From Arachnia rubra (lineage in GTDB: Bacteria > Actinomycetota > Actinomycetes > Propionibacteriales > Propionibacteriaceae), in assembly GCF_019973735.1 (NCBI RefSeq), contig NZ_AP024463.1, positions 1,116,001 to 1,180,000 on the forward strand: a stretch of 64,000 nt of DNA. Reading direction: 5' to 3'. The notes under the pieces were generated by a model. It ran no database searches. It was not told where the DNA came from and saw only the letters and a list, made by a program, of their open reading frames with translations. Of this stretch, positions 36,397 through 45,716 are shown in pieces. Numbering within the stretch: the stretch's first letter is position 1; each line of letters begins with the position of its first letter. A program made the position numbers and the translations under genes.

Positions 36397-37058
36397 GTTT
36401 GGAAGACGGCAAACCGCTGGAGGAGCTGCGGGTGGCGTTGGTCGATGACCATGCCATGTTCCGCGCTGGGGTCCGCCATGAGATCGGGAAAGTGTGCGAG
36501 GTGGTCGCGGAGGGCGAGGACGTCGCCTCCTCCGTGACTTCCATCCTTGAGACGAGGCCGGATGTGGTGCTGCTCGATGTCCATCTGCCGGGCGGCGGCG
36601 GAGCCGAGGTCATCAAGCAGGTCACCGCGAAGGCCCCGGAGGTCAAGTTCCTGGCCTTGTCGGTCTCCGACGCCGCGGAGGACGTGATCGGTGTGATCCG
36701 GGCCGGCGCCCGTGGGTACGTGACGAAGTCCATCTCGTCGGAAGAGCTCGTCGAGGGAATCCAGCGGGTGGCCTCTGGGGATGCGGTGTTCTCGCCGCGC
36801 CTGGCGGGGTTCGTGCTTGACGCCTTCTCGGGTGCCGTGGACCTCGCCAGCATCGACGAGGAACTCGACCGGCTGAGCTCCAGGGAACGTGAGGTGCTCA
36901 AGCTGATCGCCCGGGGCTATTCGTACCGTGAGGTGGCGCGGGAACTCTTCATCTCGATCAAGACAGTGGAGACCCACGTCTCATCGGTGCTGCGGAAACT
37001 CCAGCTGAGCAACCGGCATCAGCTCACGAAATGGGCAACCGACCGCCACCTGGTCTGA
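36393..37058 (+). CDS. LuxR-family (NarL/LiaR type) response regulator
   Basis: 221 aa. Receiver domain with acidic pair Asp18-Asp19, phosphorylation site Asp62 (VVLLDVHLPGG) and the conserved Lys in GYVTKSIS. The C-terminal LuxR HTH is LSSREREVLKLIARGYSYREVARELFISIKTVETHVSSVLRKL. ATGA overlap with the PspC kinase fixes the pair. Probable targets include the divergent PspC operon and perhaps pspA-pspAA at 57.3 kb; I could not identify its binding site. Confidence 0.93.
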   Translation: MSLEDGKPLEELRVALVDDHAMFRAGVRHEIGKVCEVVAEGEDVASSVTSILETRPDVVLLDVHLPGGGGAEVIKQVTAKAPEVKFLALSVSDAAEDVIGVIRAGARGYVTKSISSEELVEGIQRVASGDAVFSPRLAGFVLDAFSGAVDLASIDEELDRLSSREREVLKLIARGYSYREVARELFISIKTVETHVSSVLRKLQLSNRHQLTKWATDRHLV

Positions 37059-37108
37059 TCTGCCGCATCACGTCAATGTGGCGTCATCTCGGGCAATGAA
37101 GAATAGGA

Positions 37109-37139
37109 ATGCGCGGGCCGCCCAGGACAGCCCGCGCAT
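37109..37139. terminator. Hairpin between response regulator and GlsB-like gene
   Basis: Perfect 10-bp stem ATGCGCGGGC / GCCCGCGCAT with an 11-base loop between two convergent genes. Confidence 0.8.
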
Positions 37140-37158
37140 GGTGAAATTGTCGGGGAAC

Positions 37159-37422
37159 TCAGCTTTTGCGTTTCTTGAGCCAGCCCTGGACCACCAGGAT
37201 GATGAGGGCACCGACCACGGAGAAGATCAGGCCTTTAACGGAGAAGATTCCGTGGTAGGAGGAGTCAAAGACCAGCTCGCCAAGCCAGCCTGCGAGTAAG
37301 GCGCCGAAAGCTCCGAGAGCTGCGGTGGACACCCAGCCGCCTCCCTCGTCACCGGGCATGATGGCTTTTGCGATGCTGCCGCCTATCAGGCCGACGATGA
37401 TGTATGCGATGAAGGTGAACAT
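37159..37422 (-). CDS. GlsB/YeaQ/YmgE-family stress membrane protein
   Basis: 87 aa with three hydrophobic helices. The family pattern is clear: FIAYIIVGLIGGSIAKAIMPG, GGWVSTAALGAFGALLAGWLG, and a C-terminal helix FSVVGALIILVVQGWLKKRKS. These small Gly-rich membrane proteins are linked to general stress responses (transglycosylase-associated). It lies next to the PspC two-component genes, consistent with an envelope-stress neighbourhood. Confidence 0.87.
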   Translation of the reverse strand: MFTFIAYIIVGLIGGSIAKAIMPGDEGGGWVSTAALGAFGALLAGWLGELVFDSSYHGIFSVKGLIFSVVGALIILVVQGWLKKRKS

Positions 37423-37522
37423 GTATCAAGCATGCCTTGCGAAGTGGTCAAAAACCATCAGGTGAACCCCCGGTTTGCCCCTGTGCGGACCTGAGCCAGC
37501 AACTCCTCCCCGTGGGCGGGGA

Positions 37523-38755
37523 TCAGAACAGGGGACGCCAGGGGCTCAGCAGCGACTCGGCAGCCTTCTTCCACCATGGACGGCGATGCCAGGTTTCCGC
37601 GGTCATCTCGACGGTGTTGCCCTCGTCCATCGCGAAGACCTCTTCCATGTGGGCGGCCACATCCTGGTCGGTGATCTCAAGGTTTGCCTCGTAGTTGCCC
37701 TGCAGGCTGAGACGGTCAAGGTTAGCGGTGCCGATGGTCGACCAGGCGCCGTCGATCACGGCGGTCTTCGAATGCACCATCGCCCCCTGGTAGAGGAACA
37801 ACCGGATGCCGGAGTTCAGCAGATCGGTGTAGAAGCCCCGCGACAGCCAGTCGGCCACGGCGTGGTTCGAGCGGTCGGGGACGATGATCCGGACATCCAC
37901 CCCGCGCTTCACAGCGTCCCGTAGGGCGGCCACCAGGTCGTCGTCGGGGATGAGATAGGCGTGGGTCAGCCAGATGCGCTCCGTGGCCCGGTCGATGGCC
38001 TCCAGATACATGTTGCGTATGGGGTAGACCTGGATCCGGGGCACGTTCCGGTACACCTTCAGGGGGGAGTTCCAGCGCCGCTGCTGGTCATTGGGGAGTT
38101 CAGGCAGCCCTTGGCGGGCGGCGTTCTGGTTCCAGAAGTCCACGAAGGCATTCTCCAGCTCGGCCGCTCCAGGGCCGACCACTCGGGCGTGGGTGTCGCG
38201 CCACTGTTTCGCGTACAGCTTGCCGATGTTGTACCCGCCGATGAATCCCTTCTCGTGGTCGACGATCAACAGTTTCCGGTGGTCGCGGCCCCAGGTCTTC
38301 GGTGACCATGGTTTCGGGAATGCCGGGTGCCGCATTGCGAACACTCCCTCCGGCATGTGGAAGAAGCGGCGAGGCACCACGAGATTCGCGAAGTCATCCC
38401 AGATGACGTTCACTTCGACCCCACGGGCCGCGGCTCGCCCCAGCGCGTCCTTGAAGGTTTCGCCCACCTCGTCGGACTTCCAGATGTAGGTTTCGAAATT
38501 CACCACCTTCCGGGCGCCGTCAATGGCGGCGAGCATGTCGCGGTAGAGCTCTTCGCCGAAGGTGTAGACGGTGATCTCATCCTGCCCAACGGTGACCGGT
38601 TGGGCAGGTGAATAGGGGAAGTGGCGTAGCTTCCGGTGCTTCTTACGCAGCGACTCCCAGCCGGTCACGCCGATCATGAGGGCCAGCTGGGTCAGCAACA
38701 AACCAACGCTGATGCGTGGAATAGCGACACGGAGAAACCTCAGGACTCGCCTCAT
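37523..38755 (-). CDS. Cardiolipin synthase-like phospholipase D family protein
   Basis: 410 aa. One N-terminal membrane helix (ISVGLLLTQLALMIGVTGW) and two HKD motifs: DHRKLLIVDHEKGFIGGYNIG and MVHSKTAVIDGAWSTIGTANLD, which make one phosphatidyl-transferase site. EVNVIWDDFANLVVPRRFF and WLTHAYLIPDDDL fit the bacterial Cls group. It would join two phosphatidylglycerols into cardiolipin; membrane lipid change fits the neighbouring stress genes. The ATG lies 7 bases after TAGGCT (38763-38768, minus strand), a leaderless start. Confidence 0.88.
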   Translation of the reverse strand: MRRVLRFLRVAIPRISVGLLLTQLALMIGVTGWESLRKKHRKLRHFPYSPAQPVTVGQDEITVYTFGEELYRDMLAAIDGARKVVNFETYIWKSDEVGETFKDALGRAAARGVEVNVIWDDFANLVVPRRFFHMPEGVFAMRHPAFPKPWSPKTWGRDHRKLLIVDHEKGFIGGYNIGKLYAKQWRDTHARVVGPGAAELENAFVDFWNQNAARQGLPELPNDQQRRWNSPLKVYRNVPRIQVYPIRNMYLEAIDRATERIWLTHAYLIPDDDLVAALRDAVKRGVDVRIIVPDRSNHAVADWLSRGFYTDLLNSGIRLFLYQGAMVHSKTAVIDGAWSTIGTANLDRLSLQGNYEANLEITDQDVAAHMEEVFAMDEGNTVEMTAETWHRRPWWKKAAESLLSPWRPLF

Positions 38756-38762
38756 GGCGGCA

Positions 38763-38775
38763 AGCCTATTACGGT
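38763..38775. promoter_or_regulatory. Back-to-back -10 elements of cls-like gene and pcrA
   Basis: On the minus strand TAGGCT (38763-38768) ends 7 bases before ATG 38755; on the plus strand TACGGT (38770-38775) ends 9 bases before ATG 38785. Both starts look leaderless and lie only 29 bases apart, so each -35 region must fall inside the other gene's first codons. Confidence 0.55.
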
Positions 38776-38784
38776 GATGGCACG

Positions 38785-41184
38785 ATGTCTGACTCCCTCT
38801 TCCCCGATCTTGCCGCGGTTTTCACACCTACTGAAACCAGCCCCGCTATGCCGTCGCCCCAAGGTTCGGCGCGTGCTGTCGATGAAACCGAACTGCTAGC
38901 GGGACTCAATGGGCCGCAGCGCGAGGCCGTGACCCATGCCGGGACCCCGGTGCTGGTCGTGGCTGGCGCCGGATCCGGTAAGACCCGCGTCCTGACCCGG
39001 CGGATAGCTCACCTGGTCGGGGTGCGGGGCGTGCACCCGGGAGCTGTGCTGGCCATCACCTTCACCAATAAGGCGGCGGCCGAGATGCGGGAACGTGTCA
39101 TGGAGCTCGTGGGAAACCGGGCGAAGCTGATGTGGGTCTCCACATTTCACTCGGCCTGTGTGCGCATCCTGCGTTCGGAGATCGACCGCTTTGGCATCGC
39201 GAAATCCTTCTCCATCTACGATGACGCCGACTCCAAGCGCCTCGTGTCCCTGGTGATGCGGGACCAGGAACTCGACCCGAAACGATTCCCCGTGCGTGCG
39301 GTGATGAGCGCCATCAGCACCTGGAAGAACGAGCTGGTCGACTTCGAGGCCGCGAAGGAGCAGGCCTCAGGACCGGTGCAGCAGGCCAATGCCGGGGTCT
39401 ATGAGGAATACCAGGCGCGCCTCAGGGCCGCCAACGCCCTCGACTTCGACGACCTGATCATGACCACCGTCCACCTGTTCCAGGCCTTCCCGGAGGTCCG
39501 GGAGAAGTACCGGCGCCGGTTCCGGCACGTGCTGGTGGACGAATACCAGGACACGAACCATGCCCAGTACGCGCTAATCCGTGAACTGTGCGGGCAGGCC
39601 ACTGCATCGGCAACCGAGGCTCCGACCGCCGGACCTGCCGAGTTGATGGTGGTGGGCGATTCCGACCAGTCCATCTACGCCTTCCGTGGGGCCACGATCC
39701 GCAACATCCTCGACTTCGAGAGTGACTTCCCCGGAGCCCGGACCATCGTCTTGGACCAGAACTACCGCTCCAGCAACACGATCCTGCAGGCCGCGAACGC
39801 CGTGATCGCACGGAACCGGGGACGCCGCGACAAGACCCTGTGGAGCGACCTGGGGGAGGGCGTCCCGATAGTCGGATGGGTCGCTGACACCGAGCACGAC
39901 GAGGCCCAGTTCGTGGCGCGGGAGATCGACCGGCTGGTCGATGACGGCAGCACCCGCTACGGCGATGTCGCGGTTTTCTACCGCACCAACTCCCAGTCGC
40001 GGGCGCTGGAGGAGGTGTTCATCCGGGTCGGGATGCCCTACCGGGTCGTCGGGGGCGTGCGTTTCTACGAGCGCAGGGAGGTGCGTGATGCCATCGCCTA
40101 TCTGAGGGCCATCGCCAATCCCGCCGACGATGTGTCAGTGCGCCGTATCCTGAACGTGCCCAAGCGCGGGATCGGTGACCGGGCGGAGGCCGCGGTCTCA
40201 GCTCTGGCCAGTGCGGAACGCATCACCTTCTTCGATGCCCTGTCACGCAGTCACGAGGCACCCGGGCTGGCCACCCGCTCGGCGAAACAAATCCGCGGAT
40301 TCGTCGACCTGATCGAGCGGCACCGCGTGATGATGGCCCAGGGAGAACCCGCGGATGCGATCCTCACCTCGGTGCTCACCGGCTCCGGGTACCTCGCGGA
40401 GCTGCAGAACTCCACAGATCCCCAGGACGAGACGCGCCTGGAGAACCTGGAGGAGCTGGTGAACGTGGCGGCAGAGTTCGCCGCAACGGCGAGTGCCGTC
40501 GATCTCGCACAGGAGGCAGCGGAGGACGACTCCGCACTGGCGGCGGGAATGCCCGAGCCCGATGCGTCGCTGCCCGCGTTCCTGGAGCGGATCGCCCTGG
40601 TGGCTGACTCCGACCAGCTCCCCGGCGGGGAGGAAGAACATGCAGTGGTGACCCTGATGACCCTGCACACCGCGAAGGGCCTGGAATTCGACACGGTATT
40701 CCTGACAGGCATGGAGGAGGGAATCTTCCCGCACCTGCGGGCCATGGAGTCGCATGATGAGCTGGAGGAGGAACGGCGCCTCGCCTACGTCGGCATCACC
40801 CGCGCCCGGAAGCTGCTGCACCTGTCCCGGGCGACGATGCGCGTCACCTTCGGCCAGCCCGCCTACAATCCGGCATCCCGGTTCCTGGACGAGATACCGG
40901 ATTCGCTGATGGACTGGCGACGTCTGGGCGAGGTGACCACCTGGGCTGCGGGCAGCGCGGAGCGCACCTCACGTACCAGGGACGCACTGAGTTCCGGCAC
41001 GGGAAGCCGGCGTCCTACTGCCAGCGACCTGGCGGTCGGTGACCGGGTGGCGCACACGGCCTTCGGGCTAGGCACGGTGCTGGCTGTCCATGGTGCCGGA
41101 CCGAAGCAGCAGGTCGACGTGGACTTCGGATCGGCTGGCAAGAAGCGCCTCGCGATCAGCCATGCCCCCATGGAGAAGCTCTGA
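38785..41184 (+). CDS. pcrA: ATP-dependent DNA helicase PcrA/UvrD
   Basis: 799 aa, SF1A helicase. Q-motif LNGPQREAV, motif I VVAGAGSGKTRVLTRRIA, motif II LVDEYQDTN, motif III VVGDSDQSIYAFRGA, motif IV DQNYRSS, motif V VTLMTLHTAKGLEFDTVF and motif VI ERRLAYVGITRARK are all present. The last ~70 residues (ASDLAVGDRVAHTAFGLGTVL) form the Tudor-like RNA-polymerase-binding end. Acts in nucleotide excision repair and clearing of stalled complexes. Confidence 0.95.
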   Translation: MSDSLFPDLAAVFTPTETSPAMPSPQGSARAVDETELLAGLNGPQREAVTHAGTPVLVVAGAGSGKTRVLTRRIAHLVGVRGVHPGAVLAITFTNKAAAEMRERVMELVGNRAKLMWVSTFHSACVRILRSEIDRFGIAKSFSIYDDADSKRLVSLVMRDQELDPKRFPVRAVMSAISTWKNELVDFEAAKEQASGPVQQANAGVYEEYQARLRAANALDFDDLIMTTVHLFQAFPEVREKYRRRFRHVLVDEYQDTNHAQYALIRELCGQATASATEAPTAGPAELMVVGDSDQSIYAFRGATIRNILDFESDFPGARTIVLDQNYRSSNTILQAANAVIARNRGRRDKTLWSDLGEGVPIVGWVADTEHDEAQFVAREIDRLVDDGSTRYGDVAVFYRTNSQSRALEEVFIRVGMPYRVVGGVRFYERREVRDAIAYLRAIANPADDVSVRRILNVPKRGIGDRAEAAVSALASAERITFFDALSRSHEAPGLATRSAKQIRGFVDLIERHRVMMAQGEPADAILTSVLTGSGYLAELQNSTDPQDETRLENLEELVNVAAEFAATASAVDLAQEAAEDDSALAAGMPEPDASLPAFLERIALVADSDQLPGGEEEHAVVTLMTLHTAKGLEFDTVFLTGMEEGIFPHLRAMESHDELEEERRLAYVGITRARKLLHLSRATMRVTFGQPAYNPASRFLDEIPDSLMDWRRLGEVTTWAAGSAERTSRTRDALSSGTGSRRPTASDLAVGDRVAHTAFGLGTVLAVHGAGPKQQVDVDFGSAGKKRLAISHAPMEKL

Positions 41185-41190
41185 AGCCGC

Positions 41191-41227
41191 AGCTTCCCCG
41201 TGCATCGTCCAGCGGCATGGGGAAGCT
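41191..41227. terminator. Hairpin between pcrA and M23 peptidase gene
   Basis: AGCTTCCCCGTGC pairs with GGCATGGGGAAGCT (one G-T pair) around an 11-base loop, between convergent genes. Confidence 0.75.
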
Positions 41228-41250
41228 TGAGGCGGGGGAAGACCAAGCGC

Positions 41251-42285
41251 TCAGCTGACGGTGACGCCTTGGCTGCGGAGGAAGTCGACTGGGTTCGTGG
41301 CCTTGTAGACGTCGCCCGGGGTGGTGCCCTGCGGGTAGTACTCGAAGTGCAGGTGGGGGCCGAAAGACCGGCCCGTCATCCCGACATAGCCGATCTGGTC
41401 GCCAGCCTTGACGGCCTGTCCCGGCTTCACCAAGGCCTGTGACATGTGGGCGTACAGGGTCATGCCGCCGTTCATGTGCATGATCACCACGTTGTTGCCG
41501 GCCCAGGAAGCCGAGGTGGGGCTCAGCACGATGCCCGAGGCAGCAGCGTAGATGGGGGTGCCGACGGGGGCCGGGAAATCCTGCCCGGTGTGGTAGCGGG
41601 ACCAGCTTCCGGTCTGCCCGAAGGAAGCACCGATGGTGTAGTTCTCCTTGAGCGGCATGGAGCCACCCTCGGTGGAGACGGCAGCCAGGTCCTCTGAGGA
41701 GATAGAGGAGGTGTCGACGCCCGCCTTCTTCAGGACGTCGCGGGCGGCGCTGAAGCGTTCCTCAGCGAGCTTCTTCTCGGCCTCGATCTTCTCCGCCTGT
41801 GCGGCCACAAGCTTGAGGTCGGCCTCCATCTGGGCCTCACGCTCGGACGCGGTCTCGTTGGCGTTGGTCTCAAGAGCGCTGTCGCGGGAGGACTTCAAAG
41901 AGGCATCATGCTCCTTGGCGTCCTCGTCCGCCACAGCGGAGTTCAGGTCCCCGCGCACGCCGGAACGGGAGGAGTCCGCTGAATGGTCGAAACCGTGCTC
42001 CACAGCCTGGGCGGCGGCCTCCGGCACGGCCGCATCGGGGGCGATCTGCCCTGAAGCGGAGTCGTTCCCGGCGGTACGCGAGTACCAGGCCCAGCCGAAC
42101 AGGGTCCCCACTGCCAGTAGACCTGCTACACCGGAGGCAATCGAGGCCCGGCCAAAGCGGCGGCGACGCCTCGAGCGATGCTTTGTGGAAGCCTCCACGA
42201 CCTCGTCCGTGCCGGCTTCCTCTTCGGGTAGATCGGAATAATCGACCTCGACCATAGCCCGTCTCGGGGTGCTGGCCTTCTCCAT
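41251..42285 (-). CDS. M23-family peptidoglycan endopeptidase, membrane anchored
   Basis: 344 aa from ATG 42285; a TTG at 42339 would add 18 residues. Neither has a strong ribosome site, and CATACT at about 42345-42350 may be the -10. A basic stretch (KHRSRRRRRFGRAS) precedes one membrane helix (IASGVAGLLAVGTLFGWAWY). The middle is a long Ala/Glu/Lys coiled coil. The C-terminal LytM domain has the Zn ligands in YHTGQDFPAP and GPHLHFEYYP. It probably cuts cell-wall peptides outside the membrane or activates another hydrolase. Confidence 0.88.
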   Translation of the reverse strand: MEKASTPRRAMVEVDYSDLPEEEAGTDEVVEASTKHRSRRRRRFGRASIASGVAGLLAVGTLFGWAWYSRTAGNDSASGQIAPDAAVPEAAAQAVEHGFDHSADSSRSGVRGDLNSAVADEDAKEHDASLKSSRDSALETNANETASEREAQMEADLKLVAAQAEKIEAEKKLAEERFSAARDVLKKAGVDTSSISSEDLAAVSTEGGSMPLKENYTIGASFGQTGSWSRYHTGQDFPAPVGTPIYAAASGIVLSPTSASWAGNNVVIMHMNGGMTLYAHMSQALVKPGQAVKAGDQIGYVGMTGRSFGPHLHFEYYPQGTTPGDVYKATNPVDFLRSQGVTVS

Positions 42286-42431
42286 GTGGCTCAAGGCTGT
42301 TCTCCGCTCGTGATCGTGATCCGTCGAGAACCTTAGCAATTCTCAGTATGCTCTCAAAATCTCGGATTAAGCCCGGTTAATCCCGGGCCATCACGGATGG
42401 AACCGTGGCGGGAGGCTCATCTGGCCGTGGA

Positions 42432-44241
42432 TCAGCCCTGGGAAGCGCGCTGGCCGAGCCTGAGGGCCAGCCCCCTCAGGTGATCCTCGGTGAACTGGTA
42501 GCTGTCGCTGGTGTTGTTCACCAGCAGATAGTTGACCGTGGTACCGGAGCGCGCCACGATCAGCTGGTATTGGGTGCTCGCCTCATCCGACGTCTTCTGC
42601 GCGATGTTGAAGAGGCGGGACGCCACGGCCGGGCCGTCGCTGCCGTCGGTTGTGACAGCTGACAATTCCTTGACGGTGGCCGTCACAGACGTCTTCGCGC
42701 ACGAGGCCAGGTGTTCTGAGAGCTGGTCCCCGAAGGTCGTGGCCGCCGCCTCGTCGGCGAACGTGAAGTGGTACTGGGTGACCCCGAACCCCTTGGGCGT
42801 GGCGTCATCCGAGTTGATGACATAGGTGCGCTGCTGCCTGGCCGAGGGGCCCGGCTCGGTTGCCAGCGGTATGCCCTCGCATCCCATCCCAGCTGAGGAG
42901 GACACCTCACTCGGCTGGGTCTCCTTCCACAGGCCGTGTCCCACTGTGATGCGTGGCAGGTCGCTGGGCGACAGCCAGCCCGGCGGGCTGGTCGCAGGGG
43001 GAGCCGCTGGCGTGACCTGTGGGGTGCTGGGACAGGTGCCCTGCGAAGTCTCGCAGATGGTCCCCAGGGGGCGTGTCAGCGCGGCGGCAACCACATCCGG
43101 GGAGATGGTGCTCCCCGTTCTCACGACGTCCAGCAGGTTCAGCACCCGTCCGGTGCGGACCATCAGGACCGTGTGGTAATGGACGGGGTCGTTCTCATTG
43201 GCGAGGCTGACCTGGGTCACATCGTCGCCGAGCCCGCTGACCGTGGAGGCCCCGGTGATCAGCGCCGTGCAGGAGGCCAGGGCGGCCACCCGCTGCTCGT
43301 AGATCTTCTTGGCCGCATCCTCGTTGGCGTAGGCGTCGATCTGGTGCACGAGAGCCAGTTGATCCTGCTGATCGGTCCCTATGGCCCGCTGCATCGTCGC
43401 GGTGGTGTTGATGTCCGGTGAGTCGCTGCCCTGGCAGGTTGCCTGGGTCAGTTTGTTCTTGTCCTTCTCCAGGATGTTCTTCGTAATGCTCCAGCTGGCC
43501 GACGAGTCGATCAGAGCCGCGTCGGAGGTGTCGACGAGGGAGGACTCCGTGACGTTGACGGGCTCGCTGCTGCTGCCGGTACTTGGCGTCGTGTTGGTGC
43601 TCGCGGCTCCAAGGCCGTTGAAACGGGAGAACACATAGAGCCCCCCCCGCGATCAGGACAGCTGCCGCCACGGCTGCCACCACCCAGGTCGTGAGTATCC
43701 GCCGGTGGTGTGCCATCCATCCCTCGGAGCTCCCGGCACCGGGTTGGGCCGCCTGCTCCCGGCCGGGGAGGCTGGGGTCGGGCTCTGCTTCGGGAACGGG
43801 CCCGGCGGCCCGGGCAGGGGAGCGTGGCGCGGCAGCGGGTGCTGGTGCCGGCTGGGAAGTCCGCTGCTCAGGCCAGTCCCAGGAGGGGGCCTGCCGCGAT
43901 GCGCGGGACGGTGGCGTGGGGGAGAGCGCTGCATGGATCGCGGTCTCTGAGGCCGAGCCGCGCTCCACGGGCGTGGTCTCGTCGCTGAGTCCGTCCCATC
44001 GGCCGCGCCTGCCCGGACCGGATCCGCGTGCTGGTCGGCGTTCTGCGCCCGGCAGGACGGGAGCGGGAACGACGGTGTCCCGGGGGGGATCGGTGGGGCG
44101 CGCGAACGGCGAGTTGAAGTCATCGGCGGCGCCGCGTCGGGCCCGGCCAGTGGCCTCGCTGCGTGTATCGTCGACGCCGTCCGGCTGGGCGTCGTCCGCC
44201 GAGAAAGCCCTGCGGGGACGCTGCTTGCCGGAGTCAGTCAT
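42432..44241 (-). pseudogene. Frameshifted membrane-anchored sensor-like protein (G8 tract)
   Basis: Two overlapping frames form one protein if one base is removed. ATG 44241 (after GGAGG) starts a Pro/Ala/Arg-rich cytoplasmic part and a membrane helix (TTWVVAAVAAAVLIAGG). At 43641-43648 the minus strand has eight G; with seven G the helix continues as GGLYVFSRFNG into the downstream frame that runs to 42432. The outer ~390 residues hold two similar halves, each with a Cys pair (ATCQGS / ASCTAL and GMGCEG / LASCAK), loosely like PknH-type sensor domains. Phase variation by slippage, a fixed pseudogene or an assembly error are all possible. Confidence 0.75.
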
Positions 44242-44343
44242 GTTCACCTCCACGCGGACAACAAACCGCCCTTCAAGCGGCATCTCACTGGTACAGGTTA
44301 CCCATGACTTCGATGATTCGCCGGATCAAGGAAGGAGGCTGGT

Positions 44344-45663
44344 GTGGCGGAACGTAGCTCCCGGCACCGGACAATAGCCGTGGATGTCGGTGAGGAGGCA
44401 CGCAGCAAACGGCCTCAGGTGACCATCGCGTGGTTCGTGCTGGCGCCGCTGGGGGCGCTGGCCGTGGTTGCCGCCGGCTGGCTCCTGATGGCTGGCCCGG
44501 CTGCCCTCGGGTGGCTGACCTCACCCAGCTCGCAGCTTCCGGATGCCCTCGCGCTGGCGTCCCGTGTGCTGTTGCTGGCCAACTGGTCGTCCGCCCACAT
44601 CGGGGGCCAGCGGGTGAGTATCGCCCCACTCGGACTGACGCTGGCAGTGATGCTGCTTGGCGTGCCGGTCTCAGGACTGGCGGCTCGCCACGCCGCTCGT
44701 GCCGGCCTGGGGGACGCGGCGGCCTCCCAGGACGATCTCCGGCGCCTGGTGTTGCGGGTTGGCGGCACCTATGCCGCCACCTATGCCCTGGCCATCACCC
44801 TGATCGCCCTGGTCATCCCGGGCAGCTCCGTCCTCCAGGCTCTGCTGGGCGGCTGCCTGATCGGTTTGGTGCCGGGTCTGTGGGGGGCAGCACGCTCCGT
44901 CGGCTACGACCCTGGCCTGGCCTGGCCCGGGTGGATCCGCGTGATTCCCCGTGCCCTCTGGGTCGCGGTGCTGACCTGTGTGGGCACCGGGGCGGTACTT
45001 CTCACCATCGCGCTGATCCTGAGCCGTGACCGTGTCGCGAGCATCGCGGACGGCCTTAGTGGCGATGCCGCTGCGGGCGTTCTCCTGGTCGTCCTACAGC
45101 TGGCGTGGCTGCCGAACCTGGTCATCTGGTCCATGGCCTGGGCGCTTGGCGCAGGCATCACCCTAGGAGAGGGGACGCTGCTCAACATGAACGGCACGAG
45201 CGTCGGTTTCCTGCCGTCCATACCTGTCCTCGGCGCTGTTCCGGAACCCGGCCCGCTGCCCGGCCTGGTCTGGCTGTGGCTGCTGGGCGGGATCACGGCA
45301 GGGGCGGTGGTGGGTCTCATCATCACGCTGGCGCGCCCCGCCCGGCGCTTCGGGGAGTCCGCCTTGGCCGGTGGGCTGTCGGGAGTGGCCTCAGGGGTGC
45401 TGTTGGTGGTGGTGGCGTGGCTCTCGTCCGGGGGGCTGGGACTGCGGCGGCTGGCCTACCTGGGAGTGCGCCTGCAGGATCTGATGATCACCGCCCCGGG
45501 CATCCTCGGGTTGAGCGGGCTGGTCACCGGCCTCATGGTGGGGGTCTTCAGGAAGGAATGGTCATCCTGGCGCCGGTCCGGAGACGGTGAGGAGGCCGGC
45601 GAGCAGTCAGCGGCCAGCGGTCAGAACCGGGGCGAGGACGACGAAGAGACTCGGCGACGGTGA
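44344..45663 (+). CDS. DUF6350 multi-pass membrane protein (PerM-like)
   Basis: 439 aa with about ten hydrophobic segments, starting at GTG 44344 after AAGGAGG. Order perM-like, purN, purH is the same as Rv0955-Rv0956-Rv0957 in mycobacteria, where PerM is a membrane protein needed for cell division under stress; that synteny together with the hydrophobic pattern is the basis for the call. The C-terminus is charged and cytoplasmic (GDGEEAGEQSAASGQNRGED). No catalytic motif is seen. Confidence 0.8.
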   Translation: MAERSSRHRTIAVDVGEEARSKRPQVTIAWFVLAPLGALAVVAAGWLLMAGPAALGWLTSPSSQLPDALALASRVLLLANWSSAHIGGQRVSIAPLGLTLAVMLLGVPVSGLAARHAARAGLGDAAASQDDLRRLVLRVGGTYAATYALAITLIALVIPGSSVLQALLGGCLIGLVPGLWGAARSVGYDPGLAWPGWIRVIPRALWVAVLTCVGTGAVLLTIALILSRDRVASIADGLSGDAAAGVLLVVLQLAWLPNLVIWSMAWALGAGITLGEGTLLNMNGTSVGFLPSIPVLGAVPEPGPLPGLVWLWLLGGITAGAVVGLIITLARPARRFGESALAGGLSGVASGVLLVVVAWLSSGGLGLRRLAYLGVRLQDLMITAPGILGLSGLVTGLMVGVFRKEWSSWRRSGDGEEAGEQSAASGQNRGEDDEETRRR

Positions 45664-45716
45664 CGGCTGCAGGTACGTCCTGCTGGGGATAGCGCATCCA
45701 GCGATACGGTTGTCCG

